Shown in pieces: positions 11,691 to 23,296 of a stretch of 64,000 nucleotides of DNA. Both the position numbers and the translations under genes were made by a program. This stretch comes from Loripinus fragilis (taxonomy: Eukaryota; Mollusca; Bivalvia; Lucinida; Lucinidae): the NCBI GenBank assembly GCA_964019695.1, contig OZ026515.1:44569994-44633993 (forward strand), written 5' to 3'. Position 1 is the first letter of the stretch. Every line of letters starts with the position of its first letter. The notes beneath the pieces were generated by a model. It ran no database searches and had not been told where the DNA came from. It was given only the letters and a program-made list of their open reading frames with translations.

Positions 11691-13639
11691 GGGTAATTGT
11701 CTATTTTTGCGGCGGCTTCGCCGACGCTCTATTATCATTTTGAACCTAAATTTTATGTAAATTTTCGCCAATCAGAAGTATTCTTAAATTGTAATATTCA
11801 TCACACCAGCTAGAAAACAATGCCCTCATTAGTTAATACTCAGACTGACCACGCGATCTTATTATAGATGCAATTTAACTCGAAAATTTCCATGTAAATG
11901 GCCGAGAACCAGTCTGTGCACTAGTCCCTTGATCTTGAATATAGGTCAACTCCCGCTGTACAGCATTTCTAATTTGCTTTACTACCATTCTTTGCATGCC
12001 TTGCTTAATTGCACATAGTAAATAAGTGCAATATAAGATAACTCACTAAATCCTAAAGGACTTTAACAGCATTATATAAAGCAAATCTTTGTATTTTTTA
12101 TTCAAGCCATTATGGTGCGTTACACGATTATAGTCTGTTTCATAAATTTCGACAATATGCAGTGATTTTTTTACCTGCGCGTCCTGGGTCTCAGACGCAT
12201 GCTTCTCACAAAGGACGCATGTTTTTAAACCATGAGAGTCACGCAGGATGCATTAAAATTGTGGCGAAAAGTCTGCATTTAGTATTTGCAACTTTCGTTT
12301 TGAGTGTTTGTTTTTTTTTTAACTTGCGCACCGTGTCTCGAATAATATTGGTAAAAACCGGTACTGAAAAAACTCCCCAACAGTATAGCGATCATTACTT
12401 CCCTTGGGAAACACGTGTTTTCAGATATGAGGAGTATACCGGTAAAAGCCAGTACCGGACTACTGGTAAAAACCAGTGCCGATAAACCAGTACTGATCCA
12501 ATACTACCAACCCGAAATGAAACATTTGTATAATGCGTTTTACCCGCAAGTTTAAACACCCTGCTTCGAGCAAATACCAATAGAATGGTTAAAGTATTAC
12601 TGCAGGCTCATGAAGTACGGAGACTGTACTGTGCACAGATGATAAAAGAAAAATTAATATGGTATGTCCAAAGGCTCAAATGCAGTAACTTCCAGCACTA
12701 CACTTGTAGGCATGCAGAGTTAGATGAACACGGGCTAATGACCTGGGCTCTAAAAAATATATGAAAACTGCGAGACAAAAGTCTGACTCTTGGCAAAAGA
12801 TGATAATATGATCAAATTAAGGAAATATACTGTCTGGAACTGAATTTTTTATTAATAAGAAAGTCAGGTAGGTTTTTATATCTTTATTATTTTACTTGAC
12901 AAAGTGAATTAAGTTTGATCTTTATTATAGTATAAATAAGTATACCAGTGTTTTGCTTCCCAAATTGGCTTCTATGAATGGCCGGATTCGTATGGATACA
13001 CAAAATTTATAATTTAAAGTGGACCCCGTATGGGATGCAGAACTTCGAGTTTGGGATGCAAAGAATTTTGGCCCAGTGAGTCCCGGGATTCATAGAAACA
13101 AATTTGTAAAAAAATCACTGATAGGTCTAGTCTATTTCTAAAACAAATATAACAAGAGTATTTAATGCATTACATTATATACAAGGGCGTAAAATTCATC
13201 GTGAATTAGAGAGTAACCTCGGGGTTCAGGCGAGTAAATACGTGCAAAGCTTGCTCTGACCGGCAAATGCATGTTCTTACAACGACAGTGTAGCTATCGG
13301 CAGAGTCTCTCTTTAATCAGACAACATGGTGCGTTATAAATAGACAGCAAAAAAACCCACGTTATAATGTCTATTATTAGCGCTTAACAAGATACATCTT
13401 GTGAAAAAAGATGTATCTTAAAAAAAGAGGTTATAATGGGGATGGATATTTAATGTAAATAATGGCACATAATTTCCTACAATTTGAATGTGCCCGCAAC
13501 CCACAATCCTACACTTAGACTCAGATCAACCTCCGCAGCTGTACATGTATCAGCGTATTTTGCTATTTCCTTTAGGAAGATGACAAGCACAAGCTCTAGT
13601 ATCTTTAACTACATGTATGTCAGACGAACATGTATCATA
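11691..13639. other. No recognised gene
   Basis: 12355-12510 has degenerate GGTAAAAACCAGTACCG phrases repeated about five times on both strands (ends of a decayed motif-array element are possible). The rest is AT-rich. Confidence 0.4.
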
Positions 13640-13800
13640 TAAGGCTAACTTCCCGGGGGCTAACTTGCAAACAGCCAGCACCAAATCTCGGGCCACTATG
13701 GGCCCGCCAGCAAAACGCTTTTCGCGTGGTGTTTTTCTGGCGGGCCGAGAGTAGCCGGATTTTACGTGCTTACTGGGAGCTAGTCGATCAGTTTTTGAGT
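13640..13800. repeat. GGCCCGCCAGCAAAACGC palindrome family
   Basis: GGGCCCGCCAGCAAAACGCT and TTTTTCTGGCGGGCC are inverses. Copies occur at 5820-5875, 30565-30605, 32220-32285 and 48930-49095, alone or inside other elements, with AATGGCGTTTCGCTGGCGGGCC as best form. Confidence 0.65.
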
Positions 13801-14089
13801 CTACATGTATTTATTCCCCGACCCCGGCTATGGCGAGGTGCCACAGGAAATAGAAAGGTTATAGGAGTTAGTCCCACACAAAAGCGATTTGGTATATCAG
13901 CATTTTTCTGTAAATAGAGACATTCATAATATGTAAATAGGTTGGTGGAAGACTAGTGTAAACCATTTAAGACTTGAAAACTACTCCAAGTTGAGATCTG
14001 AGACGGGCAGAATCTAGCCTATGTGACAACAACAACAACAATATGGCATGTTTTTTCCGAGTTTTCAGTTTGTTTCAGTACATACATTT

Positions 14090-14620
14090 ATCCTCGGACC
14101 AAGTATAAACGGACTGGTCACTGGTGGAAATACAAAGTTATGTTGTTGAGGCTTAATTTTAGCGCTATTTTAAAGTACTACAGCCAATAAAATTGATTCT
14201 GAACATACACGATGTTATAAGAGGTTACTACCGGTATGCGAAGCTGAAATATTACGAGTTACAGTAAAAAGAATTGAAGTTTTCTCATCTTTTTATGTTG
14301 ATTACTGACGATTTTCGGCTAAAAGTGCCGAAAATAGCTAAAAATAGTACCTTTGTTTCTTGCTGATGTTCATAAAGACGGATAAAATTTCAATAAATAT
14401 AACAAATCAGTCTTCAAGATAGTATATTGAACCAATGCTTTTTGAAGAAAATTCAAAGATATGCAGAGAAATAATGGAGATATGATTATTTAATCTTCAA
14501 CAGACGTCAGTTTTGAAAGCCCAGCAACCGTTGAGCCACGACAACGTATTTCCAATATATACATTTACCTGTATGTAAGTGACCAGTCCGTGTTTATTGG
14601 GTCCGAGATTTATCGTCAAA
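14090..14620. mobile_element. Element with TCGGACCAAGTATAAACGG ends
   Basis: Left ATCCTCGGACCAAGTATAAACGGACTGGTCAC and right GTGACCAGTCCGTGTTTATTGGGTCCGAG are inverses (given in parts: TCGGACC, AAACGGACTGGTCAC). The interior is AT-rich and non-coding. Short CTCGGACCCA hairpins at 6390-6422 and 10706-10732 look related. Confidence 0.65.
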
Positions 14621-14668
14621 ATCTCCCATTTTCTTAAAAACATTAGGACTAATAACATTGTTCCCTAG

Positions 14669-14847
14669 CCTTTGCTGGTGAAGTGCCTAAAATTTGGAAC
14701 GATTCAGATGCATATCGCTCAGCGAAAAGAGCACCAAGCAAAAGAGAGACCAGAAACATAGCACAACTTCCAAATTCGCTGGTTTTAGACGGAACATCCT
14801 TTTCCAGCATGCAAAGACAGGGAGTAAAAGGGGATTTCGTCACTTAG
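14669..14847 (+). CDS. Candidate terminal exon of an unknown plus-strand gene
   Basis: A branch-site-like ctaataac and acceptor ttccctag (to 14668) precede an open frame of 58 codons ending in TAG at 14845-14847. It contains FAGEVPKIWNDSDAYRSAKR and ends MQRQGVKGDFVT. AATAAA follows at 14946-14951, about 100 bp after the stop. Composition is protein-like (Lys/Arg/Ser-rich), but I recognise no family and no upstream exon was found. The frame starts in phase 2. It could be a chance open frame. Confidence 0.3.
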
Positions 14848-15301
14848 TTGTGTTAAAATTGTAAGTATTTGAGAGCCGCCGAATATCTTTATTAAAGATA
14901 TTTCTTGTTTGCTATGTCATGAGTCACTGAACTATTCCACTGGTCAATAAATATGACTATAGACTGGCACTATACCATGGGCCTGGTTTCCCGCTTCCCA
15001 GTTAAAACGCACAGGTGCTTATTATCATGCGCGACGACGATGCGCGTACGGATCGTTTATGAAAGGAGACGTTATGCAACAATGGTGAAAATGAGGCATG
15101 GTTTTGCACCTTTAAACTCAAATAACTCCGTTGTTTATGGTCAGAAACATAAAGTGTGGGTACTCGTTTTCTTAGTTAGAACGAGCGGAACATTTTGAGA
15201 CCAAAATTGAGCAGATTTGGTGAAATTTTCCGTTTTGCAACAAAACCGCATCGTCTAGAGCAACTCCACTAGGTATTTCATCAAATGGGTTGGGTAATAA
15301 A

Positions 15302-15476
15302 ACAGTTATTTCATGCCTGTTTGTAGTATAGTCAAACTATTACCCCTCGGTACCGTGGACGACCTGATGCACTATTGCACTCGGCCTTCGGCCTCGTGCA
15401 ATGGTGCATCAGGTCGTCCACGGCACCTCGGGGTAATAGTTTTGACTATACTACAAACAGGCATGAAATAACTGTA
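15302..15476. repeat. 175-bp near-perfect palindrome
   Basis: Arms of about 82 bp start ACAGTTATTTCATGCCTG and meet at GGCCTTCGGCC (15387-15397). They include TACCGTGGACGACCTGATGC. TAATAA lies outside both ends (15295-15300 and about 15477-15482), a possible 6-bp duplication. A single-strand fold would be extremely stable. Confidence 0.85.
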
Positions 15477-15483
15477 TAATAAT

Positions 15484-15775
15484 TCACAGCTAAAGTGTGT
15501 GTCACTGGAAAATGACGTCATTCATGGCGTTAGACGGTGTAACGTCGTTTTTACTCTTGGAAGACGTTACAATTACATGTAAACGTTTGCGACGTAGTCT
15601 AAGTATTGGCGGGAGTTCTTCAGTGCAATGGCGGAAAGTTGGAAGAAACTGAAGACTTCGAATGTGTTTTCGTCGTTCATTGAGTGTTAGAATCGAAATA
15701 GATCAGCTCCAGTGCGTGAATTATTGAGCAAGTAATAATTCACTGCTGGAGCTGATCTATTTCTTAAATAATATG
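15484..15775. mobile_element. Repeat shared with 61086-61330
   Basis: AATGACGTCATTCATGG, ACGGTGTAACGTCGTTTTTA, AGTATTGGCGGGAGTTCTTCAGTGCAATGGCGG and GAAATAGATCAGCTCCAGTGC recur, inverted, at 61086-61330. A tail GAGCAAGTAATAATTCACTGCTGGAGCTGATC closes a hairpin with GATCAGCTCCAG. A related hairpin is at 58270-58395. Confidence 0.7.
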
Positions 15776-16026
15776 TGTTTATTTGGTACAATTTTAGGCA
15801 TGTGACGTTGCTGGTTACAGAGATATTACGCCAGTGTCAGAACTCGTATATGGCTTGCGTGATTGCCCGACATATTCCACATATTTCCCTACCTGCCAGT
15901 GATTCAATTAGAACAGTTGCTGCTAAATATATTATTCATTTATTTCCGTTTCATATTTTTCTTTTTACTCAGTGCAAAAGCAAAACTTCAGAGGCCCGTC
16001 GCGGGAGAACCGGATTTGGTAAATGC

Positions 16027-16427
16027 AAACAACAAGGTCGCAGACCCCAGGAGGGGACTCTGATATTTACATACATACGAAGGCTCGGGCCATTTTTGGG
16101 GTTCAAAATTTTGAATTTCAATATTTTTTGGAGTTTTTAGAAAAATGAACATTTTTTGGGTATGAAGATTTTGTGGATTTATTTTTGGGCCATCACAAAT
16201 TGGACTATATTTAGGGGTCATTTCTATGCATTTTAGGGTTTTTTCTTTAGGCCAAGTTATAGAATGGGGTTATTTTTTGGGGTTGGTAAAATTTCAAATA
16301 TTGTTTTGGGGTGCTTGAAATTCCTGATATTTTTTTTTTGGGGGGGGGGGGGGGTGAACAGTAGATGCCAGAGCCTACGTATGAAGAAAAAATGAGAGTA
16401 CCCCCCCCCCCCCCCCGGGTCGCAGAC
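16027..16427. mobile_element. MITE with GTCGCAGACCC ends
   Basis: Left GTCGCAGACCCCAGGAGGGG...CATACGAAGGCTC and the inverse of the right (GAGCCTACGTATGAAG...GGGTCGCAGACC) match. The interior is a T/G-rich stretch of ATTTTTGGGGT-like phrases, with G and C runs at 16331-16343 and 16400-16417. A related end is at 55672-55710. Confidence 0.65.
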
Positions 16428-16519
16428 CAGCCTGTGCATCCGTTTAGTATGATAAAAAAAAAACCTTGGAATTGGTTTTGTGAAAAGGATTATAGCTAAA
16501 CTTGCTACATAGAGAATAC

Positions 16520-16975
16520 TAGGTGAGTGTCTTTTGATATCAAGTTTACCAGGCAAGGCTTTGAGAACGCGTGTTGACATCGCGAGGCTTGCCGAGATAT
16601 AGAGACTATAGATGTACCACGACCTCTAAATAATGACCTTTGGGTCTTTCTTTTTCAAAAGATTGATGCAGTATCCGTAAAATGAGCCAGTCGGGCTGGG
16701 ACATCTGTGTATGTCAAAGGTTTACAGTAAATGTAAATAAACGCATGAAAACTTTTTTTCTAGAACAAGATATCAATATTGTAAATACAGTCACGCTTCA
16801 AAGCTTTTGGTTTATCTGTACTAGGTGAGTGTCTTTTGATATCAAGTTTACCAGGCAAGGCTTTGAGAATGCTTGTTGATGTCGCGAGGCTTGCCGAGCG
16901 ATTCAACATGCGTTCTCAAAGCCGAGCCTGGTAAACTTGATATCAAAAGACGCGAACATGTTATTCTATTAATGT
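16520..16975. repeat. Duplicated and inverted TTTTGATATCAAGTTTACCAGG repeat
   Basis: The block CTAGGTGAGTGTCTTTTGAT...GGCTTGCCGAG occurs at 16519-16597 and 16822-16899 in the same direction, and its inverse follows at 16905-16965 (GTTCTCAAAGCCGAGCC, AAACTTGATATCAAAAGAC). The last two form a hairpin. Confidence 0.75.
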
Positions 16976-17319
16976 TTAATCCGTTTACCCATTATTTCAC
17001 TCTTCAAACTAGCGATTCATCATTGCCTAACGTATGTTGATTCAGCGTCATTAGCGACGCCATTCAAAAAGGGCAACGTCATCATGACCTGATAAAGGCA
17101 CATGCCGTGAGATAAAAAAAAAGTTTATCAGGCAACGTGCAGCAATGCTGTTAATATGAGAGGTAACTGATAAATAAAAAATCTCAATTTTCACTCTTGT
17201 CTTTGTAGCTGAGCAGGCTGGCTTAAGTCTTACCCTGTTGCAAACTCCGAAGACATTTTTTCTTGCTTTGAGGCGCAAGCGTTTCTCATCCTGCTTACCT
17301 CATTCTTACCATGCATTTT

Positions 17320-17725
17320 AACATCAATCAAGGGTGATAACTCTGTTGTTATTTGACGAAACTTGCCCAGCTTCAATCCCAGACCACTTTATCCCAATTT
17401 CAACTGTTATAAACAGTTTAAGATTGAAAAAATCTCAAGATTGAAAGCGGAAACTAAATTTCAACATCAATCAAGGGCCATAAATCCATTGTTGTTGGTA
17501 AAACGAGCCCTTCTGCAATCACAAACCACACCTGCTGCTCTTATACAAAGTTTGAATATATTCTCAAAACATTGAGTAGAAATTAAATTTTAACATTAAT
17601 CAAGGGCCATAACGATGTTGTAATTTGACGAAATTTACACATTTGTCATCCCAAACCACTCCTCCCTGGTATCTCATCTTGTATAAAGTTTGAAGAAAAT
17701 CCCAATACAGAGTGGAAATGAGGCG
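17320..17725. repeat. Tandem repeat, ~135-bp unit, three copies
   Basis: AACATCAATCAAGGGCCATAA recurs at 17322, 17463 and 17592, each followed by TTGTTGTTATTTGACGAAAC and CAAACCAC-type sequence. Ends in GCTGACGGATGGACAAAC. Non-coding. Confidence 0.75.
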
Positions 17726-18200
17726 CTGACGGATGGACAAACACTTTTAACGCACATTTTGTACTTGGATAATTTTGTAGATGTTAGCAGAATAGTTTGA
17801 CACTCACTTTGCTTATGGTTATATCTGTAATTGTAGTATATGCTCAAGGGTCATTGGCCTATTGCATTGGATACGAACATTATCTTAGTTTATCTCAATA
17901 TCCCGCACATTCAAAAGGTCAACTGAATCGATTATGTTTTTTAAAATCTCCTCTTGATTTAAATATTAATGAAAAGAGCAACAAAATGCTGAAAATACAA
18001 ACCGAGTAAAAAGTTATGCAAGTTTTAAATTTATGCACATTAGCAAATGAGCTCCGCCCACATTTTTGTTTAGATATGATATTTTCCCAATGTTATTGTA
18101 ATATAGTGCAATTTCTAAGCCATCAAAACAGTGCAATTAAACTTTTAAATGGAAATGTATTTTATCATATTAAATCATTTTCAGCAAACCAAATATTAAA

Positions 18201-18363
18201 TACAGTTTAAACCTGTGTAAAATGGCCACTCAAAAATTGACCTAACAAAGATCTAAAAGACAAATGGTAGCTTAATGAAGGTCGACCTGCATTAAGCGAT
18301 AATTGGTATTGAAAACCAATTTTCTGTCTTTTTAGAGTGGCCGTTTTTCACAGGTTTACTGTA
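18201..18363. mobile_element. Tc1/mariner-type MITE, 163 bp
   Basis: Ends TACAGTTTAAACCTGTGTAAAA and TTTTTCACAGGTTTACTGTA, followed inward by ATGGCCACTC / GAGTGGCCGT. TA at both borders. Non-coding. Confidence 0.8.
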
Positions 18364-18822
18364 ATATTAAAATAATTGAAGATTATTAAATTTAATACTT
18401 CAAATAGCTGAAATGACGTCGTATAAGTCTCTTGTAGATTTCCACCAAGCTAAAAATTTGATGTTTTGGTAGATATTTGGAATTTTTATGCGGTTTAGGC
18501 ATTTTGTTTCTCTCATCACTATCTTTTTAATCAGGAGTTTCATTTTTTCGATTCAGTTGGTCTGTTGGTGTGGTTGGCATAAAACTGACCAATTTATCAT
18601 GATAACTTTTTTATACAAATACATGACGACTTACTGTAGAAAATTGCAAAAGAAAATAGTCTGTATAGCCCCGATACTTCCATTGAACAAGTAATAATAT
18701 GTACTCTCTTTTCACTTTCCTTTTTTATAACCGCTTTCCATAAACTCTTGCTAATTTTGTTTATTTATTCATTTTATTATAACTTATGTACTGCTTTGTA
18801 GGTTAACTCTTTAACTAACTAG

Positions 18823-18977
18823 TGTCATCTGCTGATAACCTTTGCAAAAAGTTTGGACCCAGATCAGACCCGAAAAAACGTCAGGCCTGATCTGGATCCA
18901 AACTATTTGACACTCTGATGATATTTCTCAAAGAATTTTTCAAATAAATTGATTTTGAAAAAAAATCAGCAGACGAC
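18823..18977. mobile_element. TTTGGATCCAGATCAGG-family MITE, best copy
   Basis: Inverted ends GTCATCTGCTGAT and ATCAGCAGACGAC. Inside, AGTTTGGACCCAGATCAG and CTGATCTGGATCCAAACT form a hairpin, followed by TTTGACACTCTGATG. Other copies: 23135-23296, 24909-25266, 31023-31144, 39262-39342, 60353-60496. Confidence 0.75.
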
Positions 18978-19589
18978 AAAAAAAAACATGCAGTTTGAGT
19001 ACCAACTTTCTAAATTGGGATACTAGACTAAACCACCCAGACAAAGATCAATCATTTGCTGAAGAAAGCCAACAAAAAGTCCTCCAGTAGAAGTCTGATC
19101 TTGGACTTTTTTTATTTGCAGTCATTTTTTTCTGTCGTCTGATTAATTTGGTTCTGGCACAGATAGAGTAAACAGTCTTCAATGGAGCCTTGTAAGATGT
19201 GCCCTTATGTAAATATTAATCCTTATCTTGCATTTTTGTCAAGAAAAATGTCGTCTGCTTATTACGTATGCTGCATATATTTCAGATGCATTCCAGACTA
19301 AATTTTATCACATGAACCCAGATCAGACTGCTCCCTAGAGGCCTCCAAAGTAATTAAGCAGAAGCAAGGACAGACGACAACTGTCGTGATCAGCAGGAAA
19401 ATAGTTAAAAGGTGTATGGCTTTATTATTACCCAAATGATCATCATACTGAACAAATAAATGTTTAAAGTATTTTTTCGGTTTTTAACAAAGCCTACACT
19501 TTTTAGCTGTTTTAACCCGTAAAGCGCAAATCACAACTACAACAGACGACAAATTGTCTGACATCTTTCCCAATTGTAGACAAAAATAA

Positions 19590-19660
19590 GGTATGATATT
19601 ACATGAGAATCGTCTGCCAGCAGACAATTCTCATGAAATATCATGCCTTATTTGTTATTT
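19590..19660. repeat. Perfect hairpin around CGTCTGCCAGCAGACAAT
   Basis: TAAGGTATGATATTACATGAGAA and its inverse TTCTCATGAAATATCATGCCTTA pair around a short loop, making a ~65-bp hairpin. Non-coding. Confidence 0.7.
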
Positions 19661-19835
19661 TTAAAAAGCAACTAAATTTGCAACTGTCGCCTGCTGCAAA
19701 TTATAGGTGGCGATTTCGCTAAGAACAAATCATATCAAATGGCGCTTAATGTTACAGATGCCAACAGATGATTCACTTGAAAGCTAAATCTGATTTATAA
19801 CCAAAAGGAAGAAATATATAAGAAATATCTAACTA

Positions 19836-20041
19836 GGGTAAAGTCGGGTTACTTCGGACATCAGGTAAATTCGGACATGCATTTGCAAACAGTGGAAATC
19901 CAGATGAGACGGCTCCTTATGAGCCGTCTCATCAGGATTTTCACTGTTTGCTTAGTTATTATTTTTTATTCCAATAATCAAAATATGAAACAAGGTCGCT
20001 GTCCGAATTTAGCCGACCGTCCGAATTTACCCAACTTACCC
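19836..20041. mobile_element. TA-flanked MITE with TAAATTCGGAC motif arrays, 206 bp
   Basis: Ends GGGTAAAGTCGGG and, inverted, GGGTAAGTTGGG, flanked by TA (19834-19835, 20042-20043). TAAATTCGGAC phrases repeat two or three times inside each end. Centre palindrome GATGAGACGGCTCC / GGAGCCG-like GAGCCGTCTCATC. Mariner-like. Confidence 0.8.
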
Positions 20042-20194
20042 TACTGCAGTCGTGAGGTTTAACCCATTCTTAGAATATACAGCAGATTGTCAAGAAACAC
20101 CCTTTGCATTCTATCTGCATTTTTTGGTGTTTGCTGATCTTATTTCATAGAAAATTAACTATTTTTCAAAGGAATACACTAGAGTGTCCAACAG

Positions 20195-20490
20195 ACTGGG
20201 TTTAGATCAGGCACGACGTTTGTGTTGGTCTTGATCGGGATCCAGTCATCACAGCTCCACTAGTAAGTAGAGTTAGCAAGAAAAAAATACATCTGAAAAT
20301 GTCGTCTGCTGAAGTCGTGTGCTGCAAATAATTGCCTTACATTACTGACGAATTTTTAAAGTATAGAAGCATACAGCGTGGACCTAGAACGGAGCAGTCT
20401 GATCTGGGTCCACACTGTTGCCATAGAGGCTTCTTAAACATTTCAGCAGACGAGAATAGCAGACGATTTTTGTTGCGATTGGCGCATTAA
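20195..20490. mobile_element. GTCTGATCTGGGTCCACACTG-family pieces
   Basis: 20195-20245 has GATCAGGCACGACG / TTGATCGGGATCC; 20290-20335 has GTCGTCTGCTGAAGTCGTGTGCTGC; 20385-20480 has GGAGCAGTCTGATCTGGGTCC ACACTGTTGCC and GGCGCATTAAGGGTTAAAG. Probably an element with inverted ends, decayed. Confidence 0.5.
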
Positions 20491-22549
20491 GGGTTAAAGT
20501 CACCAGTTGGGCTCCAGGTCTTATTAGAGATTTATGAATTAAGACGGTGACGTTCACGGACATTGGAGATAGGCTAAAATCAGATGGGGTTGTCTCAAAC
20601 ACGAAATTAATCATATAGTGTACCTTTTATGAGTCTAAGCCTGTTTTTTTCCTACAAACAAGAGCTGTGAATTGTGAGACTACATGTGGTAATTAACACC
20701 TCTTCGTCATCTCTATCAGGCTAGAAAACCGCTGTACTCGAACAGCGTAGCCATCAGTGGTGGTTGCAGTCGACCAGTGAAAAAATAGTGTACCTAGCTA
20801 TTAATAAGGGTAATATTTTGGTCAAATGTTTACTTCTGAAAATATTCATCGCGACATATTATCACTTATAAATCTGCTTAACAAAATTTTGTGGAGTGAT
20901 AGCCACTACAGAGCTAGAGTTAAGCCAAAAATGTAATTTTTCCGGAAAAAGAGGATGAAAGAAATGTTTGCTAATGTTCTGGAATTCATGCTGACTTTCG
21001 ATAAAATACAAAATACCAGTCCTTAATGTGCACAAAGTTGGAAATCTGAGGACAGAGCATTTTGAGTTATTCAAGCTTTTCATACTGTATGCATAGTTCT
21101 GTATATCAGGTGTTCTGGCCCAGTAGTCAAGTGTCTAAATGAAATCAATATATTGTAGTCAACCACCCGACCAATGGAATCAGTATAAAAGAGGGCACCC
21201 TGTCTGAGTTTGGTAAAAATCCAGCCAGTAGTTTAGGAGATGTCATTTAAGTAAAAGCCTCATCACCATTTTGCACACCAGTTAAAATAAATGTCTGCAA
21301 AATTTGATCCAAATAAACTATGCAGTTCGAGAGCCATGAGCATTTTCACTTGATTGACCACAACCGGCTGAAATGGTGCCAATGGTTTAGATAATGCTGA
21401 CGTGCATTTGAATGCAAAACTTTATAAAAATATACCATATGTGGTTCAAGAGTTATGAGCATTTTTACTGACCACTGATGGATGGACAGGCAGACGGATG
21501 GATGAGTGATGAGCATTTTCACTAACTGCTAACAGATGAGATGACTGATGGACACAGTGATTATAGTGTAGAACCAAGGGTCATGCAATATTCGAGAAAA
21601 TCCTATTATGTCATGCCTCACTAGTCAATCAAAAAATAAGAAGAAAATTTGAACAAAATTTTTACCATTTTTCTTCCCAACCTTTGGAAATTTTATCAGA
21701 CAATCTTATCATACAGTCTAGAATATAAGACCTAATTTCCCAAATTGTCAGAAATTCTGGTTGCTCTTTTTCTGAGTATCAACTGGTTACCTTGCAATTG
21801 GCTCCTGCTGTTAATTTTAGTTTAGACCTCAGAGAAAATTTCAGAGCTGGTCAAATCAGTTTATAACTCTTTGCAAGAAGGAATTGAGAAAAAAGTAAGA
21901 AAATATAAAAGGATCAGCTGCATAAGAAAGTCTTTCCTGTTGCATACCAAGTGGTTTAGGGTACATCAAATCTTCAATCAAACAGAATAAATATATAAAT
22001 TTGCATCCTTGCTTAAAACAAAAGTACTTGCAAGCCGTCAGTATATACAACTTTGAAAATACTTGGAGAAAGTTGAAACCTGATCACCTCATCTGCTGTA
22101 TTACTGTTTTTATTGAAAAAGCAGGAATTTTTTCCATGAATAAATCTGGAGAAAATGGGTTCAAGTTAAATGAACAATATTTTCTTCAATGTCCTGGCTT
22201 TATGTTCTCCACTGCATATACTCTGGACAAAAATCCCAACGAATCACTGATAAAAAAATCAACTGTAATTAGAGATAGAAGCTTTTTGAAAGGACTAAAA
22301 GGTACTACTGTTCCAATTCACAAAGGGAGACAATATCAATGAGAAGCAGCTAAAAACTAACAAAATATCAAAGACAAAATGTCTGACAGTATTTTTCTTG
22401 GACAATCATAGGCCCCACAAAGAGTGTCTTCAAATCCTCTGTCTACCTTAGATTTTGGGAGAAAATGCTCAATTTGTGTTATTGATACAAGCACACATAG
22501 CTCCAGAGAGAATTAACTATAATCATGTTAGAGCATGTGTTGGAAACTA
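20491..22549. other. No recognised gene
   Basis: 21360-21560 contains a twice-repeated GAGCATTTTCACTG block with GGATGGACAGGCAGACGG, a degenerate repeat. A 113-codon plus-strand frame at 22001-22342 has no family match. Confidence 0.4.
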
Positions 22550-22755
22550 TACTGTAAATCCTGCCTTAAGCGGCCACTAAAAAAGAAGACCAAAAATTGG
22601 TTTTCAAGACCAATTTTCATTTAATGGTCAAAAGTATTGCAGAATGCTCCAGGGAGCATTCTGCAATACTTTCGACCTTCATTAAGGTACCATTTGTCTT
22701 AAAGATCCTTGTTTTGCATATTTTTGAGTGGTTGCTTAAGACAGGTTTTACTGTA
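22550..22755. mobile_element. Tc1/mariner-type MITE, 206 bp
   Basis: Ends TACTGTAAATCCTGCCTTAAGC and its inverse GCTTAAGACAGGTTTTACTGTA, with TA at the borders. Inner palindrome GTATTGCAGAATGCTCC / GGAGCATTCTGCAATAC. A related copy is at 18201-18363 and a partial one at 35190-35325. Confidence 0.8.
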
Positions 22756-22865
22756 TTTGCGATATTTTATTTGCATGAAATCAAAAAGGAATATAGATAT
22801 ATTCTGTATGGAAAAGTGTAAAGTTGCTTTTGGTTTTAAGTATATAAAGTCTCAGGACGAAGTCA

Positions 22866-23053
22866 GGCCTCCAGATAAGAGTTTGTATTTGAAAATTATT
22901 TTTCTTATTTCTCAACCAAAACATATGTTGTGAGTACTCAAAAAAACGTCTCAATGAGACGGCTCTTTTTAGCACCCAAAACACATGTTTAAATTGATGA
23001 GTAAGGTAGTAAATGCAATTTTAGGTGCACAAACGATCCTTATCTGGACCTAT
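22866..23053. mobile_element. Hairpin MITE (CTCAAAAGAACCGTCTCA type)
   Basis: Inverted ends CAGGCCTCCAGATAAG and CTTATCTGGACCTATGC. The centre GTACTCAAAAAAACGTCTCA / TGAGACGGCTCTTTTTAGCACC forms a hairpin, flanked by AAAACATATGTT and AAAACACATGTTT. Confidence 0.75.
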
Positions 23054-23134
23054 GCAAAATGTTAGCGTTAGCCTATGACAGCACATTTTAGCCACATTAT
23101 CAAACATTAACTCTTTCCTTGCTATCAGTTACTT

Positions 23135-23296
23135 TTGTCTCAGCTGATAACTTTTTACAAAGACTTTGAACCCAGATTAGGGCCAACATTCTGTCTGGCC
23201 TGATCTGGATCCAAACCATTTGACACTTTGATAGCTTTCCTAAAAGATTGTGTTTAAATAAAAAAAAATGATTTTGAAAAAAGTCAGCATACGACA
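23135..23296. mobile_element. TTTGGATCCAGATCAGG-family MITE
   Basis: Ends TTGTCTCAGCTGATAAC and GTCAGCATACGACAAC; hairpin AACCCAGATTAGGGCC / GGCCTGATCTGGATCCAAA; then TTTGACACTTTGATAGC. Same order as 18823-18977. Confidence 0.7.

Noticed and set aside
11381..11743. 120-codon frame
   Set aside because: Lies in the TGGCA minisatellite; an opposite-strand frame is open too.
22001..22342. 113-codon plus-strand frame
   Set aside because: No recognisable family and no supporting splice or poly(A) context; length is within chance for AT-rich DNA of this size.
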